From: Clostridia bacterium
GTDB taxonomy: Bacteria > Bacillota > Clostridia > Christensenellales > CAG-138
Direction: 5' to 3'
Length of the DNA: 64,000 nucleotides
NCBI GenBank assembly: GCA_017524445.1
Contig: JAFXVP010000030.1
Span: forward strand, 1-64,000
In this document: positions 1 through 7,908 of the stretch, piece by piece
How positions within the stretch are numbered: position 1 is the first letter of the stretch
Layout: every line of letters begins with the position of its first letter
The notes under the pieces: generated by a model
The model's input: only the letters and a program-made list of their open reading frames with translations
Told to the model about the DNA's origin: nothing
Database searches by the model: none
Position numbers and translations under genes: made by a program

Positions 1-1
1 C

Positions 2-532
2 GACGCGATCCTCGGCGCGACGGACGTGGTCAACGCGGCGCGCTCGGTGCTCCGCGTGATCTTCGACGAGACGGGAACCGATCCGAACCGGCGCGTGCTC
101 GTGCATACGAAGTCGAACTACGCCGCGATGGGGCAGTCCGTCGCGTTCCGGATCGACGAGGACGGCTCGCTCGACTGGGTGGGCTATGCAGAGGTCACGC
201 GAAACGATCTCGAAGCCGCCGCGCGCAGCAACAAAGCTATTTCGGAGCACATGGCGTCGAAGGAAGCCGACCGCGCGGCAAAATCATTCGTCGTCGAACG
301 GCTCCTTGCCCTTTCGGAAGAGCAGACCGAGCCGAAGCGGTTCTATTCGTATGATACATTGCGCGGTTACGGCATCTCCGGCAAGGCGGACATTGCGCCC
401 GCGCTCGGGGAGCTTCAAAAGCATGACGTTCGGGTTATTTTCCCGAATAGTGCGAAGCGCGAGCATCCAACGGATACAAGTGTAAAAAGAGGCATTGAGC
501 TCGTCAAGGCGCAGTCAAATACAAAGGGGTAG
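2..532 (+). CDS. RepA-like AAA/RecA-fold ATPase, C-terminal part (cut by window edge)
   Basis: The reading frame is open from base 2, so the gene begins before the window; a GTG at 26 is probably internal. The first residues (DAILGATDVVNAARSVLRV) and the following RVLVHTKSN stretch match the C-terminal half of the RecA-fold core in RepA-like AAA ATPases of phages, plasmids and integrated elements. A helical tail of about 90 residues follows, as in proteins that add a DNA-binding or primase-like domain. The Walker motifs would lie upstream and are not visible. Such genes usually sit in mobile or accessory DNA, so the left edge of the window may be the end of an integrated element. Family assignment is moderate; the exact role is inferred. 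Confidence 0.6.
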   Translation, partial: DAILGATDVVNAARSVLRVIFDETGTDPNRRVLVHTKSNYAAMGQSVAFRIDEDGSLDWVGYAEVTRNDLEAAARSNKAISEHMASKEADRAAKSFVVERLLALSEEQTEPKRFYSYDTLRGYGISGKADIAPALGELQKHDVRVIFPNSAKREHPTDTSVKRGIELVKAQSNTKG

Positions 533-533
533 T

Positions 534-638
534 GTGTGTATACCTGTTGTTTTTGTTGATTTTGTTGTTTTTGTTGTTTAACAGGACGAAAAGCAGCACC
601 CAATATACAAATTCAACAAATTCAACAACGCTACACAC
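534..638. repeat. Imperfect inverted repeat, T/G-rich arm facing A/C-rich arm
   Basis: GTGTGTA at 534-540 is the reverse complement of TACACAC at 632-638. Between them, a T/G-rich run built from GTTG words (546-580) faces an A/C-rich run CAACAAATTCAACAAC (614-629). A transcript could fold into a long AU-rich hairpin right after the ATPase stop codon. There is no clean terminator U-tract, so its function is unknown. Confidence 0.45.
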
Positions 639-660
639 GGGGGGTGTTTGTATCACGACC

Positions 661-737
661 CGTAGGGACGACCGGCGGTCGTCCGTTCCGCTGACGTGTT
701 TTTACGGCGGGGCGTCGGGGTCGCCGCCCCCTACAAA
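661..737. repeat. Dispersed hairpin repeats (GTAGGG type and GGGGCG type)
   Basis: A perfect stem at 666-684 (GGACGACC, loop GGC, GGTCGTCC) follows the word GTAGGG. A second GC-rich hairpin, GGGGCG...CGCCGCCCC, follows at about 711-731. Close relatives of both occur at 63335-63365 and 63485-63540, so these are dispersed intergenic repeats rather than gene-specific signals. I see no gene between 533 and 741. Confidence 0.5.
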
Positions 738-741
738 AGCA

Positions 742-765
742 AAAGAGCGCCGGTCGGCGCTCTTT
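742..765 (-). terminator. Intrinsic terminator after ygeW
   Basis: A ten-base-pair stem (AAAGAGCGCC and GGCGCTCTTT) with loop GGTC ends in a short T run on the minus strand. It starts 11 bases past the ygeW stop codon. Confidence 0.75.
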
Positions 766-775
766 GTTGCTTTGC

Positions 776-1999
776 TTATGCTTCTCCGCCCTCCCAGCGC
801 TTCTTTGCGTCGGCTTCGAGCTTCAGGAGCGTTGCCTGCGGGTTTTTGACCTTTGCGAGGAAGATCATCGCCGCGATGATGTACGGCTTGAACGACGCCT
901 GCTTGTACAAAGGATCGCGATAGCGGTCGAAGACCGACGCGGCGACCTCGCCCGCTTCGCAGGAAACGTCGGTGATGTCCGCAGGCAGGCAGTGGAGATA
1001 CAGCGCTTTGCCGTCCTTGGTGAGGCGCATCATTTCCTCGGTGCACTCCCAGTCCTTGTGCTCCGCGTTCTGGGCGAGCAGCCGCTTTTCGAGCGCCTTG
1101 ATGCCCTCGAGGTCGCCGTTGCCGTACAGCTCCGTGCGCTCCTCCATCGCCTTATACGGCGCCCAGGACTTCGGATAGACGATGTCGGCGTCTTTGAACG
1201 CTTCCTTCATGTCGTGCGTGACGGTAAACTTCGCGCCGCTCTTTTTGCAGTTCTCCTCCGCGACCTTCACGACGTCGTCCATGATCTCGTAGCCCTCGGG
1301 ATACGCGAGCGTGACGTCCATGCCGAACCGCGTGAACAGCCCCGCGACGCCCTGCGGCACGGAAAGCGGCTTGCCGTACGACGGGCTGTACGCCCACGTC
1401 ATCGCGACCTTCTTGCCCTTGAGGTTTTGGATCGCCTCGTCGAGGTCGTCGCTGCCGCCCAGCGTGTGGATGCAGTGCAGCATGTCCGCCATGCACTGCG
1501 TCGGGTGGTCGATGTCGCACTGGAGGTTCACAAGCGTCGGCTTCTGTTCCAAAACGCCTGCCTTGTTGCCCTCGGTCACGGCGTTGACGACGTTGTGCAT
1601 GTAGGTGTTGCCCTTGCCGATGTACATGTCGTCGCGGATGCCGATGACGTCCGCCATGAACGAGATCATGTTCGCGGTCTCGCGGACCGTTTCGCCGTGC
1701 GCGATCTGGCTCTTGCCCTCGTCGAGGTCCTGCACCTCAAGACCGAGGAGATTGCACGCCGACGCAAAGCTGAAGCGCGTACGCGTGGAGTTGTCGCGGA
1801 ACAGCGAGATGCCGAGACCGGAATCGAAGATCTTGCAGGAGATATTGTTTTCGCGAAGGTGGCGCAGCGCGTCCGCCACGGTGAACACCGCCGCGATCTC
1901 GTCGTCGGTCTTTTCCCACGTCAGGAAAAAGTCGCCGTTGTACATTTCATCGAACTTGAGCTGGTCCAGCTTGTCGGTATACTTCTTTACGTTGCTCAT
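776..1999 (-). CDS. ygeW: Knotted carbamoyltransferase YgeW
   Basis: A 407-residue protein of the aspartate/ornithine transcarbamoylase fold, YgeW subfamily. The carbamoyl-phosphate loop STRTRF (about residues 71-76), HPTQ (165-168) and HCLPAD (near 345) are all present, so the enzyme looks active. YgeW proteins are linked to purine or diaminopropionate-type nitrogen catabolism; the acceptor substrate is not settled. The ATG at 1999 is chosen because GAGGAGGA lies just upstream; an in-frame ATG eight codons earlier has no such site. The gene follows ygeY by 10 bases in the same operon. The family is clear, the physiological substrate is not. Confidence 0.93.
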   Translation of the reverse strand: MSNVKKYTDKLDQLKFDEMYNGDFFLTWEKTDDEIAAVFTVADALRHLRENNISCKIFDSGLGISLFRDNSTRTRFSFASACNLLGLEVQDLDEGKSQIAHGETVRETANMISFMADVIGIRDDMYIGKGNTYMHNVVNAVTEGNKAGVLEQKPTLVNLQCDIDHPTQCMADMLHCIHTLGGSDDLDEAIQNLKGKKVAMTWAYSPSYGKPLSVPQGVAGLFTRFGMDVTLAYPEGYEIMDDVVKVAEENCKKSGAKFTVTHDMKEAFKDADIVYPKSWAPYKAMEERTELYGNGDLEGIKALEKRLLAQNAEHKDWECTEEMMRLTKDGKALYLHCLPADITDVSCEAGEVAASVFDRYRDPLYKQASFKPYIIAAMIFLAKVKNPQATLLKLEADAKKRWEGGEA

Positions 2000-2009
2000 A
2001 GAATCCTCC

Positions 2010-3386
2010 TCAATCGTTTGCAAACTTGGTATCGGTCTTGCCCGCGCGGTATTCCGTCACGTCATCCGTGCGGTTTTCGGGCTTATAGCACATCGGGACC
2101 GCCGCGTACAGCGCCGCGCAGGTGACAAGATCCTGCTTCCACGTGATCTCGTTCGGCGCGTGCGCCTGCGACTCCGCGCCGGGGCCGAAGCCCACGCACG
2201 GGATGCCGTAGCGTCCCTGGATACTGACGCCGTTTGTCGAGAACGTCCATTTGTCGATCAGCGGGCGGTTACGAAGATGCATTGCGCTTTCGTGCCCGAT
2301 GCGCTTATCGCCGAACAGGCCCTTGTGCGCGTCGACGAGCGCCTGCACGTGCGCCGCGCTTTCCTTATTGATCCACGTCGGGAAGTAGCACTCGGTCTCG
2401 TACTTCAAGCCCGTCCACGCCGGACGGTCGTACATGTACATCGAGACCTTCACGTCGTCGCCGTACTTCTTACACGCCGGGAGATTCCGGATCTCCTCGA
2501 GGCAGGAATCCCACGTTTCGCCCGCGGTCATGCGGCGATCGAGCGAAACCGCGCAGGAATCCGCGACCGCGCAGCGCGACGGCGAGGTATAGAAGATCTG
2601 CGAACAGGTGATCGTGCCGCGGCCGAGGAAGCGCGCGTCCTCCCAATGCTCCGGATTGTACTTCGGATCGAGCATTTTAACGAGGCCCTTGATCTCGTCT
2701 TCGTCGGTTGCCGTGTTCTCGTTCAGCGCGCGGACCTCGCGAAGGATGTCCGCCATCTTGTAGATCGCGTTGTCGCCGCGTTCCGGCGCGGAGCCGTGAC
2801 ACGAGACGCCCTTGACGTCCACGCGGATCTCCATGCGTCCGCGGTGTCCGCGGTAGATACCGCCGTCGGTCGGCTCGGTGGAGACGACGAACTCCGGCGT
2901 GATCCCATCCTCTTTATGGATATACTGCCAGCAGAGCCCGTCGCAGTCCTCCTCCTGCACGGAAGCGACCACGAGGATCTTTGTATCCGCGGGGATCAGT
3001 CCGAGGTCCTTCATGATCCTTGCGCCGTACACCGCCGAAACCACGCCGCCCTCCTGATCGGAGCCGCCGCGGCCGTAGATGATGTCGTCGGTCTCGTAGC
3101 CCTCATAGGGGTCGTGCTCCCAGTTATTGATGTTGCCGATGCCGACGGTGTCGATGTGTCCGTCGAACGCGATGATGCGGCTTCCTTCGCCCATCCAGCC
3201 AAGCGCGTTGCCCTCCGGGTCGATCTCCGCCTTGTCAAAGCCGAGCGCTTCCATCTCCGCGATCGTGCGGCGGATCACGCCCTCCTCCTCGCAGCTCTCG
3301 CTGGGGATCGCGATGAGATCTCTCAAAAACTTCGTCATTTGCGGCAGATACCCCTCTGCCGCCCGTTTGATTGCTTCAAAATCCAT
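2010..3386 (-). CDS. ygeY: YgeY family M20 peptidase-like hydrolase (selenium-metabolism-linked family)
   Basis: A 458-residue M20-family amidohydrolase/peptidase that matches the YgeY subfamily. Visible metal and catalytic positions are DGHIDT (His77, Asp79), [10 protein letters not shown] (Asp110) and the Glu pair in SVQEEDCDG (about 145-146). A dimerisation domain with [11 protein letters not shown] lies in the middle. The soluble enzyme probably hydrolyses an amide or peptide bond in a small nitrogenous compound. It lies between the yheO-like regulator (15 bases upstream) and ygeW (10 bases downstream). In enterobacteria the neighbours include the diaminopropionate lyase ygeX, which is absent here. 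Confidence 0.93.
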   Translation of the reverse strand: MDFEAIKRAAEGYLPQMTKFLRDLIAIPSESCEEEGVIRRTIAEMEALGFDKAEIDPEGNALGWMGEGSRIIAFDGHIDTVGIGNINNWEHDPYEGYETDDIIYGRGGSDQEGGVVSAVYGARIMKDLGLIPADTKILVVASVQEEDCDGLCWQYIHKEDGITPEFVVSTEPTDGGIYRGHRGRMEIRVDVKGVSCHGSAPERGDNAIYKMADILREVRALNENTATDEDEIKGLVKMLDPKYNPEHWEDARFLGRGTITCSQIFYTSPSRCAVADSCAVSLDRRMTAGETWDSCLEEIRNLPACKKYGDDVKVSMYMYDRPAWTGLKYETECYFPTWINKESAAHVQALVDAHKGLFGDKRIGHESAMHLRNRPLIDKWTFSTNGVSIQGRYGIPCVGFGPGAESQAHAPNEITWKQDLVTCAALYAAVPMCYKPENRTDDVTEYRAGKTDTKFAND

Positions 3387-3401
3387 ACTGTTTTCCTTTC
3401 T

Positions 3402-4043
3402 TTAATTCTGAACGGTATTCGTTGCGTCGATGTAGGAATACAAAGTATATTTGCTGATGCCGAAATACTTCGACACCTTGTCGCCGCTGCGTGTGATGAG
3501 AAACGCGCCGGCTTTGTTCAAAAACGCGATCGCCTTGATCTTATCGTCCTTGTTCATCATGGCGACGGGCTTGCCGACAAGCTGCACCGACTGCTCGATG
3601 AGATCGTCCAATAGCTCGTTCACCGATTGCGGGATGCGCTCCGGCGTCTTTTTCTCTTCTTCATTATGGTGCAGCAGCGAGCCGATCGCGTGCTCCGCGG
3701 TCAAAAGCTCCGTCATGTCGTAATTGATCGAGAAGATCCCCTCCGGCACGCCGTTTTCGTCGCGGATATAAACCGTGGCGCATTTCAGGATGCGCCCGTC
3801 GTGCGTGCGCATGAGATACCCCGCGGAATCGGAAAGCGCTTTGGGATCCTCCGATTTCAGCGCTTCGAGCACAACGCGGCTCGGTCCGTCGCCCTTTTGC
3901 CGGTGCGTAACGTGTCCGTTTTCGATCAGCGCGATCGTATGCTCCATGTCGCCGCTCTGTAAATCGTGTATCGCGACCTCGCAGTGATTGCCGAACTGCG
4001 CCGCGATCGCTTTTGAGAGCCGTTCCAAAAAGTTCAGATCCAT
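3402..4043 (-). CDS. YheO/DauR-like transcriptional regulator (PAS-like plus helix-turn-helix)
   Basis: A 213-residue protein with an N-terminal YheO-type PAS domain (about 1-120) and a C-terminal helix-turn-helix that ends VSKYFGISKYTLYSYID. This layout matches the family of DauR, which controls D-amino-acid use in other bacteria. The ATG at 4043 is chosen because AAAGGGGG precedes it; a longer ORF starting ten codons upstream lacks a site. As first gene of the yheO-ygeY-ygeW operon it probably senses a substrate of that pathway and controls its own transcript. The ligand is not predictable. Confidence 0.85.
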   Translation of the reverse strand: MDLNFLERLSKAIAAQFGNHCEVAIHDLQSGDMEHTIALIENGHVTHRQKGDGPSRVVLEALKSEDPKALSDSAGYLMRTHDGRILKCATVYIRDENGVPEGIFSINYDMTELLTAEHAIGSLLHHNEEEKKTPERIPQSVNELLDDLIEQSVQLVGKPVAMMNKDDKIKAIAFLNKAGAFLITRSGDKVSKYFGISKYTLYSYIDATNTVQN

Positions 4044-4078
4044 GCATTGCCCCCTTTGCCCGCATTTTATCATATATC

Positions 4079-4107
4079 AGTATAAACGATTTTCGCCCGA
4101 TGCACAA
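4079..4107 (-). promoter_or_regulatory. SigA-type promoter of the yheO-ygeY-ygeW operon
   Basis: On the minus strand, TTGTGC (4102-4107) and TATACT (4079-4084) are separated by 17 bases. The start codon lies about 35 bases downstream. Confidence 0.6.
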
Positions 4108-4165
4108 GGGGAAAACAAACTTTGATTTTGATTTGCAAAAAGATTTTTCGCGCCGCGGTTTTTGC

Positions 4166-4194
4166 TTGCAATGCGCAGCGGAATGCGGTACAAT
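4166..4194 (+). promoter_or_regulatory. SigA-type promoter of the DUF1292 gene
   Basis: TTGCAA (4166-4171), a 17-base spacer and TACAAT (4189-4194), followed by AAAGGAG and the ATG at 4224. Confidence 0.7.
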
Positions 4195-4223
4195 ACAGTG
4201 TAACAAACGAAAGGAGAACCGCT

Positions 4224-4538
4224 ATGGAAGACGAAAGAGATCTTGTCACCTTTACCGATGAGGAAGGCAACGAGTTTGACCTTGAGGTCATTGATTATTT
4301 TGAGTACGAAGGCAAGGAATACGCCGTTCTGGTCGACGCGGAGCTGCCCGAGGAGCCCGAAGAGGACTTTGAGGTCTGCATCATGGAGATCATCGTAAAC
4401 GAAGAAGAGGACATGGAAGAGTTCGTGCCCGTTCCCGACGACCTTCTGGACACCCTGTTCGCGATCGCCGAAAAGCGCATGGAGTGCTGGGACTGCGACG
4501 CAACAGACTGCGACGGCTGCGAAAACGCCGACGAATAA
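4224..4538 (+). CDS. DUF1292 family protein with an added cysteine cluster
   Basis: A 104-residue, very acidic protein. Its first 80 residues match DUF1292, a small cytoplasmic family of unknown function widespread in Firmicutes (the VTFTDEEGNEFDLEVID start is typical). The ATG at 4224 follows AAAGGAG and a good promoter, so it is preferred over upstream starts in the same frame. The C-terminus carries Cys88, Cys91, Cys96 and Cys99, spaced C-x2-C-x4-C-x2-C, which looks able to bind a metal ion. As far as I know that tail is not part of the core family. The gene is single, with a terminator 12 bases past the stop. Confidence 0.88.
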   Translation: MEDERDLVTFTDEEGNEFDLEVIDYFEYEGKEYAVLVDAELPEEPEEDFEVCIMEIIVNEEEDMEEFVPVPDDLLDTLFAIAEKRMECWDCDATDCDGCENADE

Positions 4539-4549
4539 TCCAAACGCAA

Positions 4550-4577
4550 AAGAACTTCCCGAGGGGAAGCTCTTTTT
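4550..4577. terminator. Bidirectional terminator between convergent genes
   Basis: An AAGAACTTCCC / GGGAAGCTCTT stem with one mismatch and loop GAG, flanked by A runs on the left and T runs on the right. It can serve both the DUF1292 gene and the converging lipoprotein operon. Confidence 0.75.
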
Positions 4578-4587
4578 CGTTTGCCGA

Positions 4588-5076
4588 TCAGGAACCTTTC
4601 AGGGATTCGCAGAGCGATTCGAAATCGGACTGCGTCGCAGGGGACACGAAGGAAAACTCCTGAATGTTGCCTTTGTCGCGGGTCCAGTAGAGATAGAGCC
4701 ACGGACCGTCGTCGCCCGAATCAAGATGCTCCTGCCGCGCGATCACCCTGCCGCCCACGAGAAGGACGAGAAAATCGGACCATTGATCGCCGGAGAGCAT
4801 TACCGTGCCGGTTTGCGTCGCGTCCGCTTCCGTCAGCGGAAAGTGATCGCCCTCGCGCGTTTCGTGGAAGAATTTGTACGCGCCGTCTTCCTTATAAAAG
4901 CGGTAGCGCTGATAGTGCGGCGGGAAGGTCGAGGTCGAAACGGTATAATAAAACTCCGTCACGTCCTCCGGCTCGATATCGACGCCCATGACGTACACGC
5001 TCTTTTTCGGCTGATTGCAGCCGAGGATCGGAAGCAGCAGCGCAAGGCACAGAACGAGAATCGCGATCTTTTTCAT
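4588..5076 (-). CDS. Lipoprotein of unknown function
   Basis: A 162-residue protein with a lipoprotein signal peptide: MKK, a hydrophobic run, then LPILGC with Cys20 as the lipidation site. The mature part contains no motif I recognise. It is mixed alpha/beta in character, with conserved-looking aromatic residues (WLYLYWTRDKG). It is the last gene of a three-gene operon, starting 12 bases after the XRE regulator gene, with AAAGGAG in front of the ATG. Its partnership with a DUF6442 membrane protein suggests an envelope role, but that is inference. Confidence 0.75.
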   Translation of the reverse strand: MKKIAILVLCLALLLPILGCNQPKKSVYVMGVDIEPEDVTEFYYTVSTSTFPPHYQRYRFYKEDGAYKFFHETREGDHFPLTEADATQTGTVMLSGDQWSDFLVLLVGGRVIARQEHLDSGDDGPWLYLYWTRDKGNIQEFSFVSPATQSDFESLCESLKGS

Positions 5077-5088
5077 GGGTGGTCTCCT

Positions 5089-5301
5089 TTATTCGTCAAA
5101 ATAGAACAGGTCTTCAAACTTTTTGTCCAGCGCGATGCACAGGATCAGCGCAAGCTTTGCTGTCGGGTTGAACTGCCCGGTCTCGATTGAGCTGATCGTA
5201 TTGCGCGAGACGCCGACCGCCTCCGCAAGCTGCCCCTGGCTCATCCCTGCCTCGGTACGCGCTTCCTTCAGGCGGTTTTTCAGGATCAACGCGTCGTTCA
5301 T
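5089..5301 (-). CDS. XRE family helix-turn-helix regulator, small
   Basis: A 70-residue protein that is almost only a Cro/CI-type helix-turn-helix: LKEARTEAGMSQGQLAEAVG followed by SRNTISSIETG. This matches the short YgzD/YozG-like regulators of Firmicutes that travel with a small membrane protein. The ATG at 5301 overlaps the stop of the upstream DUF6442 gene (TGATG), so translation is probably coupled. Three operator-like 18-bp near-palindromes in the operon promoter are the likely targets, which would give autoregulation. Confidence 0.9.
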   Translation of the reverse strand: MNDALILKNRLKEARTEAGMSQGQLAEAVGVSRNTISSIETGQFNPTAKLALILCIALDKKFEDLFYFDE

Positions 5302-5657
5302 CACAGTACCTCCAGCATTTTCAGCGCGACCCATACCAATCCCGCAAGCGCGACCGTCAGAAACGCGATCGCAAGAAACAATTCATGTTTCTTTTTCAGC
5401 TTGATGTATTTATACAGAAACAGCGAGCCCAGCATCGACAGATAGATGCTCCACAGCATGGTATTCAGTTTCGGATCAAACCGTGTACCGCCCTGATCCA
5501 CCATTGACAGAATACTGTTGAACAGGGCGATCAGCATGCACATGACGCCGCCCACCGTAAACGCGATCTGCCCCGCTTTGATCAGGACCTGTTTTTCGCG
5601 TTCGTCCGTTCCCTTGTTTTCCGCCCTGCTCTTTGCAAGGATCTCCTCTTTATTCAT
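5301..5657 (-). CDS. DUF6442-like small membrane protein
   Basis: A 118-residue protein with a charged N-terminus (MNKEEILAKSRAENKGTDER) and three predicted membrane segments: about 28-48 (FTVGGVMCMLIALFNSIL), 65-82 (TMLWSIYLSMLGSLFLY) and 92-115. The start and size resemble the DUF6442 family, which is typically encoded next to a short XRE regulator exactly as here. Function is unknown. It is the first gene of the operon, with GGAGGA before the ATG and a strong promoter overlapped by operators. Confidence 0.8.
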   Translation of the reverse strand: MNKEEILAKSRAENKGTDEREKQVLIKAGQIAFTVGGVMCMLIALFNSILSMVDQGGTRFDPKLNTMLWSIYLSMLGSLFLYKYIKLKKKHELFLAIAFLTVALAGLVWVALKMLEVL

Positions 5658-5670
5658 TGTTGTTTCCTCC

Positions 5671-5745
5671 TGCCAAGTTTTATTGTCATCATCATAGCAC
5701 TGCCAAGTTTACTTGTCAATACCTTTCTGCAAAGTTTTCTTGGCA
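5671..5745 (-). promoter_or_regulatory. Strong SigA promoter overlapped by three 18-bp near-palindromic operators
   Basis: The minus-strand promoter is TTGACA (5714-5719), 17 bases, TATGAT (5691-5696). Three 18-mers share the pattern TGcCAAGTTTnCTTGnCA: 5671-5688, 5701-5718 and 5728-5745. The middle copy covers the -35 box, the left copy covers the expected start of transcription and abuts the ribosome binding site, and the right copy lies upstream. The symmetry and placement are those of sites for a dimeric XRE repressor, most simply the one encoded in this operon. Confidence 0.8.
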
Positions 5746-5757
5746 TTTTTTCAGAGC

Positions 5758-5785
5758 GCAAAAAAGCGGAGGCCGAAGCCCCCGC
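5758..5785 (-). terminator. Intrinsic terminator after the aminotransferase gene
   Basis: On the minus strand, GCGGGGGC, loop TTCG, GCCTCCGC (one mismatch) is followed by TTTTTT. It ends the iorA-to-aminotransferase operon. Confidence 0.8.
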
Positions 5786-5802
5786 CGGAAACGGATCTGA
5801 AC

Positions 5803-6987
5803 TTATAACCCCGCTTCGATGAGCGCTTTGAACGCGGGCAAACTCTTTAAGATCATCTCGTGGCTGACGCAGGTGGAAAGTCTGAGATACCCCGGGCAGC
5901 CGAACGGCTCGCACGGCGGAACGAGGATGTTGAAATCCTTCGCGCGCTCGGAAAACTCCAGCGCGGTGCCGAACGGGGCCTTTATGAGCATATAGAACGC
6001 GCCGTGCGGGTAGACGCAGGTGTAGCCGTAGCTTGTCAGCGCCTCGTAGAGCGTTTTGCGGTTCTCGTCGTACGCTTGAACATTCGGCATCAAGCCGCAG
6101 CACTGTTCCACAATGTACTGCGAGGTGGTCGGCGCGCAGATGTGACCCAAAGCACGGGCAGAGCCCGCGACCGCGTTGAAAAGATCGACGCTGTCCGCGC
6201 ACTGATCCGGCACGTATACGTAGCCGATACGCTCGCCGGGAAGCGACAGCGATTTCGACCACGAATAGCAGACGACGGTGTTCTCGTAGATGTTCGGGAT
6301 GAACGGCGTTTCATAGCCGTCGAACACGAGCTCACGGTACGGCTCGTCCGCGATCAGATAGATCGGATGACCGAACTGCTCGCTCTTTTTCCGCAGCAGG
6401 TCCGCAAGCGCTTCGAGCGCTTCCTTTTTATAAACGACGCCCGAGGGGTTGTTCGGCGAGTTGATGATGATCGCCTGCGTGTGCTCGGTGAAGTACGGCT
6501 CGACGTCCTCGACGTGCAGATCGAAATCGGTCGTGTTTGCCGGAACGACGACGACCTTGCCGCCGACGGCGTTGATAAACGTCGGGTATTCCGGGAAGTA
6601 CGGCGCAAGGATGATGAATTCCGCGCCCTCGACGCGCATTGCCTTCATGGTGCTCATGAGCGCCGGCGCCGCGCCGCAGGTGAAGAACAGGTTCTGCGCA
6701 CGCGCGCCGCACCGGAACCGTTCGTCGAGGTTCTTTGCCACCGCTTCGCGCACGCTCATGGCGCCGGTCGCGGACGTATAGCCGTGGACCTTGACGGTGT
6801 CCTTGCGCGCAGCGATCGCCTTGTACGCGTCCTGCACCGCGTCGGGCGCGGGCACGGACGGGTTGCCGATCGAGAAATCAAAGACGTTTTCCGCACCGAT
6901 CTCCGCCTTTTTGCGGAGTCCGTACTCAAAGAGCTCGCGGATGCCCGAACGCTTTGCGCCGAGCTGTACCATTTCGTTTACCAGCAT
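5803..6987 (-). CDS. Pyridoxal-phosphate-dependent aminotransferase, class I/II
   Basis: A 394-residue fold-type I aminotransferase. Key stretches are FTCGAAPALMST (cofactor phosphate contact), INSPNNPSGVVY (Asn), IADEPYRELVF (Asp, Tyr) and CYSWSKSLSLPGERIGY, which holds the Schiff-base lysine. Its position as last gene of the iorA-iorB-buk-ptb operon, 15 bases after ptb, suggests it makes the 2-oxo acid that indolepyruvate oxidoreductase consumes. Aromatic or other hydrophobic amino acids are therefore the likely substrates, but specificity cannot be read from the sequence. Confidence 0.92.
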   Translation of the reverse strand: MLVNEMVQLGAKRSGIRELFEYGLRKKAEIGAENVFDFSIGNPSVPAPDAVQDAYKAIAARKDTVKVHGYTSATGAMSVREAVAKNLDERFRCGARAQNLFFTCGAAPALMSTMKAMRVEGAEFIILAPYFPEYPTFINAVGGKVVVVPANTTDFDLHVEDVEPYFTEHTQAIIINSPNNPSGVVYKKEALEALADLLRKKSEQFGHPIYLIADEPYRELVFDGYETPFIPNIYENTVVCYSWSKSLSLPGERIGYVYVPDQCADSVDLFNAVAGSARALGHICAPTTSQYIVEQCCGLMPNVQAYDENRKTLYEALTSYGYTCVYPHGAFYMLIKAPFGTALEFSERAKDFNILVPPCEPFGCPGYLRLSTCVSHEMILKSLPAFKALIEAGL

Positions 6988-7002
6988 TTGATGATCCTCC
7001 CT

Positions 7003-7908
7003 TTAATTCTCCATTCCGCGTGCGACGACCGCGCCGAGCGCCATTGCCGCCAGCTTGACCTCCGCGCTGTCCGCGCGGGAAACCAACACGATCGGCACCT
7101 TTGCGCCGACGACGATACCAGCGTTCATGGCACCGCCGAAGATCGACATCGCCTTGCCGATGCCGTTGCCCGTTTCATACGACGGCACGAGCAGGATATC
7201 CGCCTGCCCCGCGCCCTTAACGTCGTAATGCTTGTGATGGCAAGCCGCTTCCGAGACCGCAAGATCCAGTCCCACGGGACCGTACACGTTCATGTTGTAC
7301 TTTGCCCAGCGATCCGTCATTTCGGAAAGCGTCTTTGCATCGACCGTCGACTGGATCTTCGGGTTCACGACCTCCGCGCCGCAGATGCAGGCGGCGTTGA
7401 TCTCGTCGTAGCCCAATGCCTTAAACACCTTCGCGGCGTTTTCGAGGATCTCGATCTTCTTTTCGAGGTCCGGGAACGTGTTCATGCCGCCGTCGGTGAG
7501 CCCCATCATGCGGTGACCCTTCGGCTCGTACATCATGACGTGGCTGATAAGCTTGCCGGTTCTTAACCCTGCTTCGGGCTTCAGCACCGCGCGCATGATA
7601 TCCGGCGTGTTCAAAAGCCCTTTCATGAGGAAGTTTGCTTTCCCCGCGCTCACGCATTCGACCGCCTTTGCGGCGCAGTCCGTGTCGGTGTCCGCGTGGA
7701 TGATCTCGTACTCGTTCGGGTCTTCACCGAGGTCTTTGAGGATCGCCGTGATCGTGTCCTCATGTCCCACAAGGATCGGCTCCGCGATCTTGCGGCGCTT
7801 CGCTTCCGTGACCGCTTTCAGCACATCCGCGTCATGCGCGGCGGCAACCGCGATGCGTCCGGAGGCAAAGCCCTCCGCCGCCTTGATAATTTCCTGTATC
7901 GTTCTCAT
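7003..7908 (-). CDS. ptb: Phosphate butyryltransferase (phosphate acyltransferase family)
   Basis: A 301-residue enzyme of the phosphotransacetylase/phosphotransbutyrylase family. The KGLLNTPDIMRAVL motif and the GxxDLAVS and GNGIGKAMSIFGGA stretches fit Ptb-type enzymes rather than the longer Pta. It converts an acyl-CoA and phosphate to an acyl phosphate for the kinase encoded just upstream. Its ATG overlaps the buk stop by four bases (ATGA). In this operon the acyl-CoA probably comes from oxidative decarboxylation by IorAB, so aryl- or branched acyl-CoAs are as plausible as butyryl-CoA. Confidence 0.92.
   Translation of the reverse strand: MRTIQEIIKAAEGFASGRIAVAAAHDADVLKAVTEAKRRKIAEPILVGHEDTITAILKDLGEDPNEYEIIHADTDTDCAAKAVECVSAGKANFLMKGLLNTPDIMRAVLKPEAGLRTGKLISHVMMYEPKGHRMMGLTDGGMNTFPDLEKKIEILENAAKVFKALGYDEINAACICGAEVVNPKIQSTVDAKTLSEMTDRWAKYNMNVYGPVGLDLAVSEAACHHKHYDVKGAGQADILLVPSYETGNGIGKAMSIFGGAMNAGIVVGAKVPIVLVSRADSAEVKLAAMALGAVVARGMEN

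Noticed and set aside
1..775. Prophage or conjugative element
   Set aside because: Only one partial RepA-like gene is visible, with no integrase, structural or transfer genes. The idea cannot be supported from this window.
764..3614. Long open frames on the plus strand opposite ygeW and ygeY (453 and 669 codons)
   Set aside because: They run antisense to clear enzymes, have Arg/Val/Asp-rich composition typical of reverse-complemented GC-rich coding DNA, and lack ribosome binding sites.
5860..7566. 568-codon plus-strand frame opposite the aminotransferase and ptb genes
   Set aside because: It is a shadow of two well-supported genes and resembles no family.
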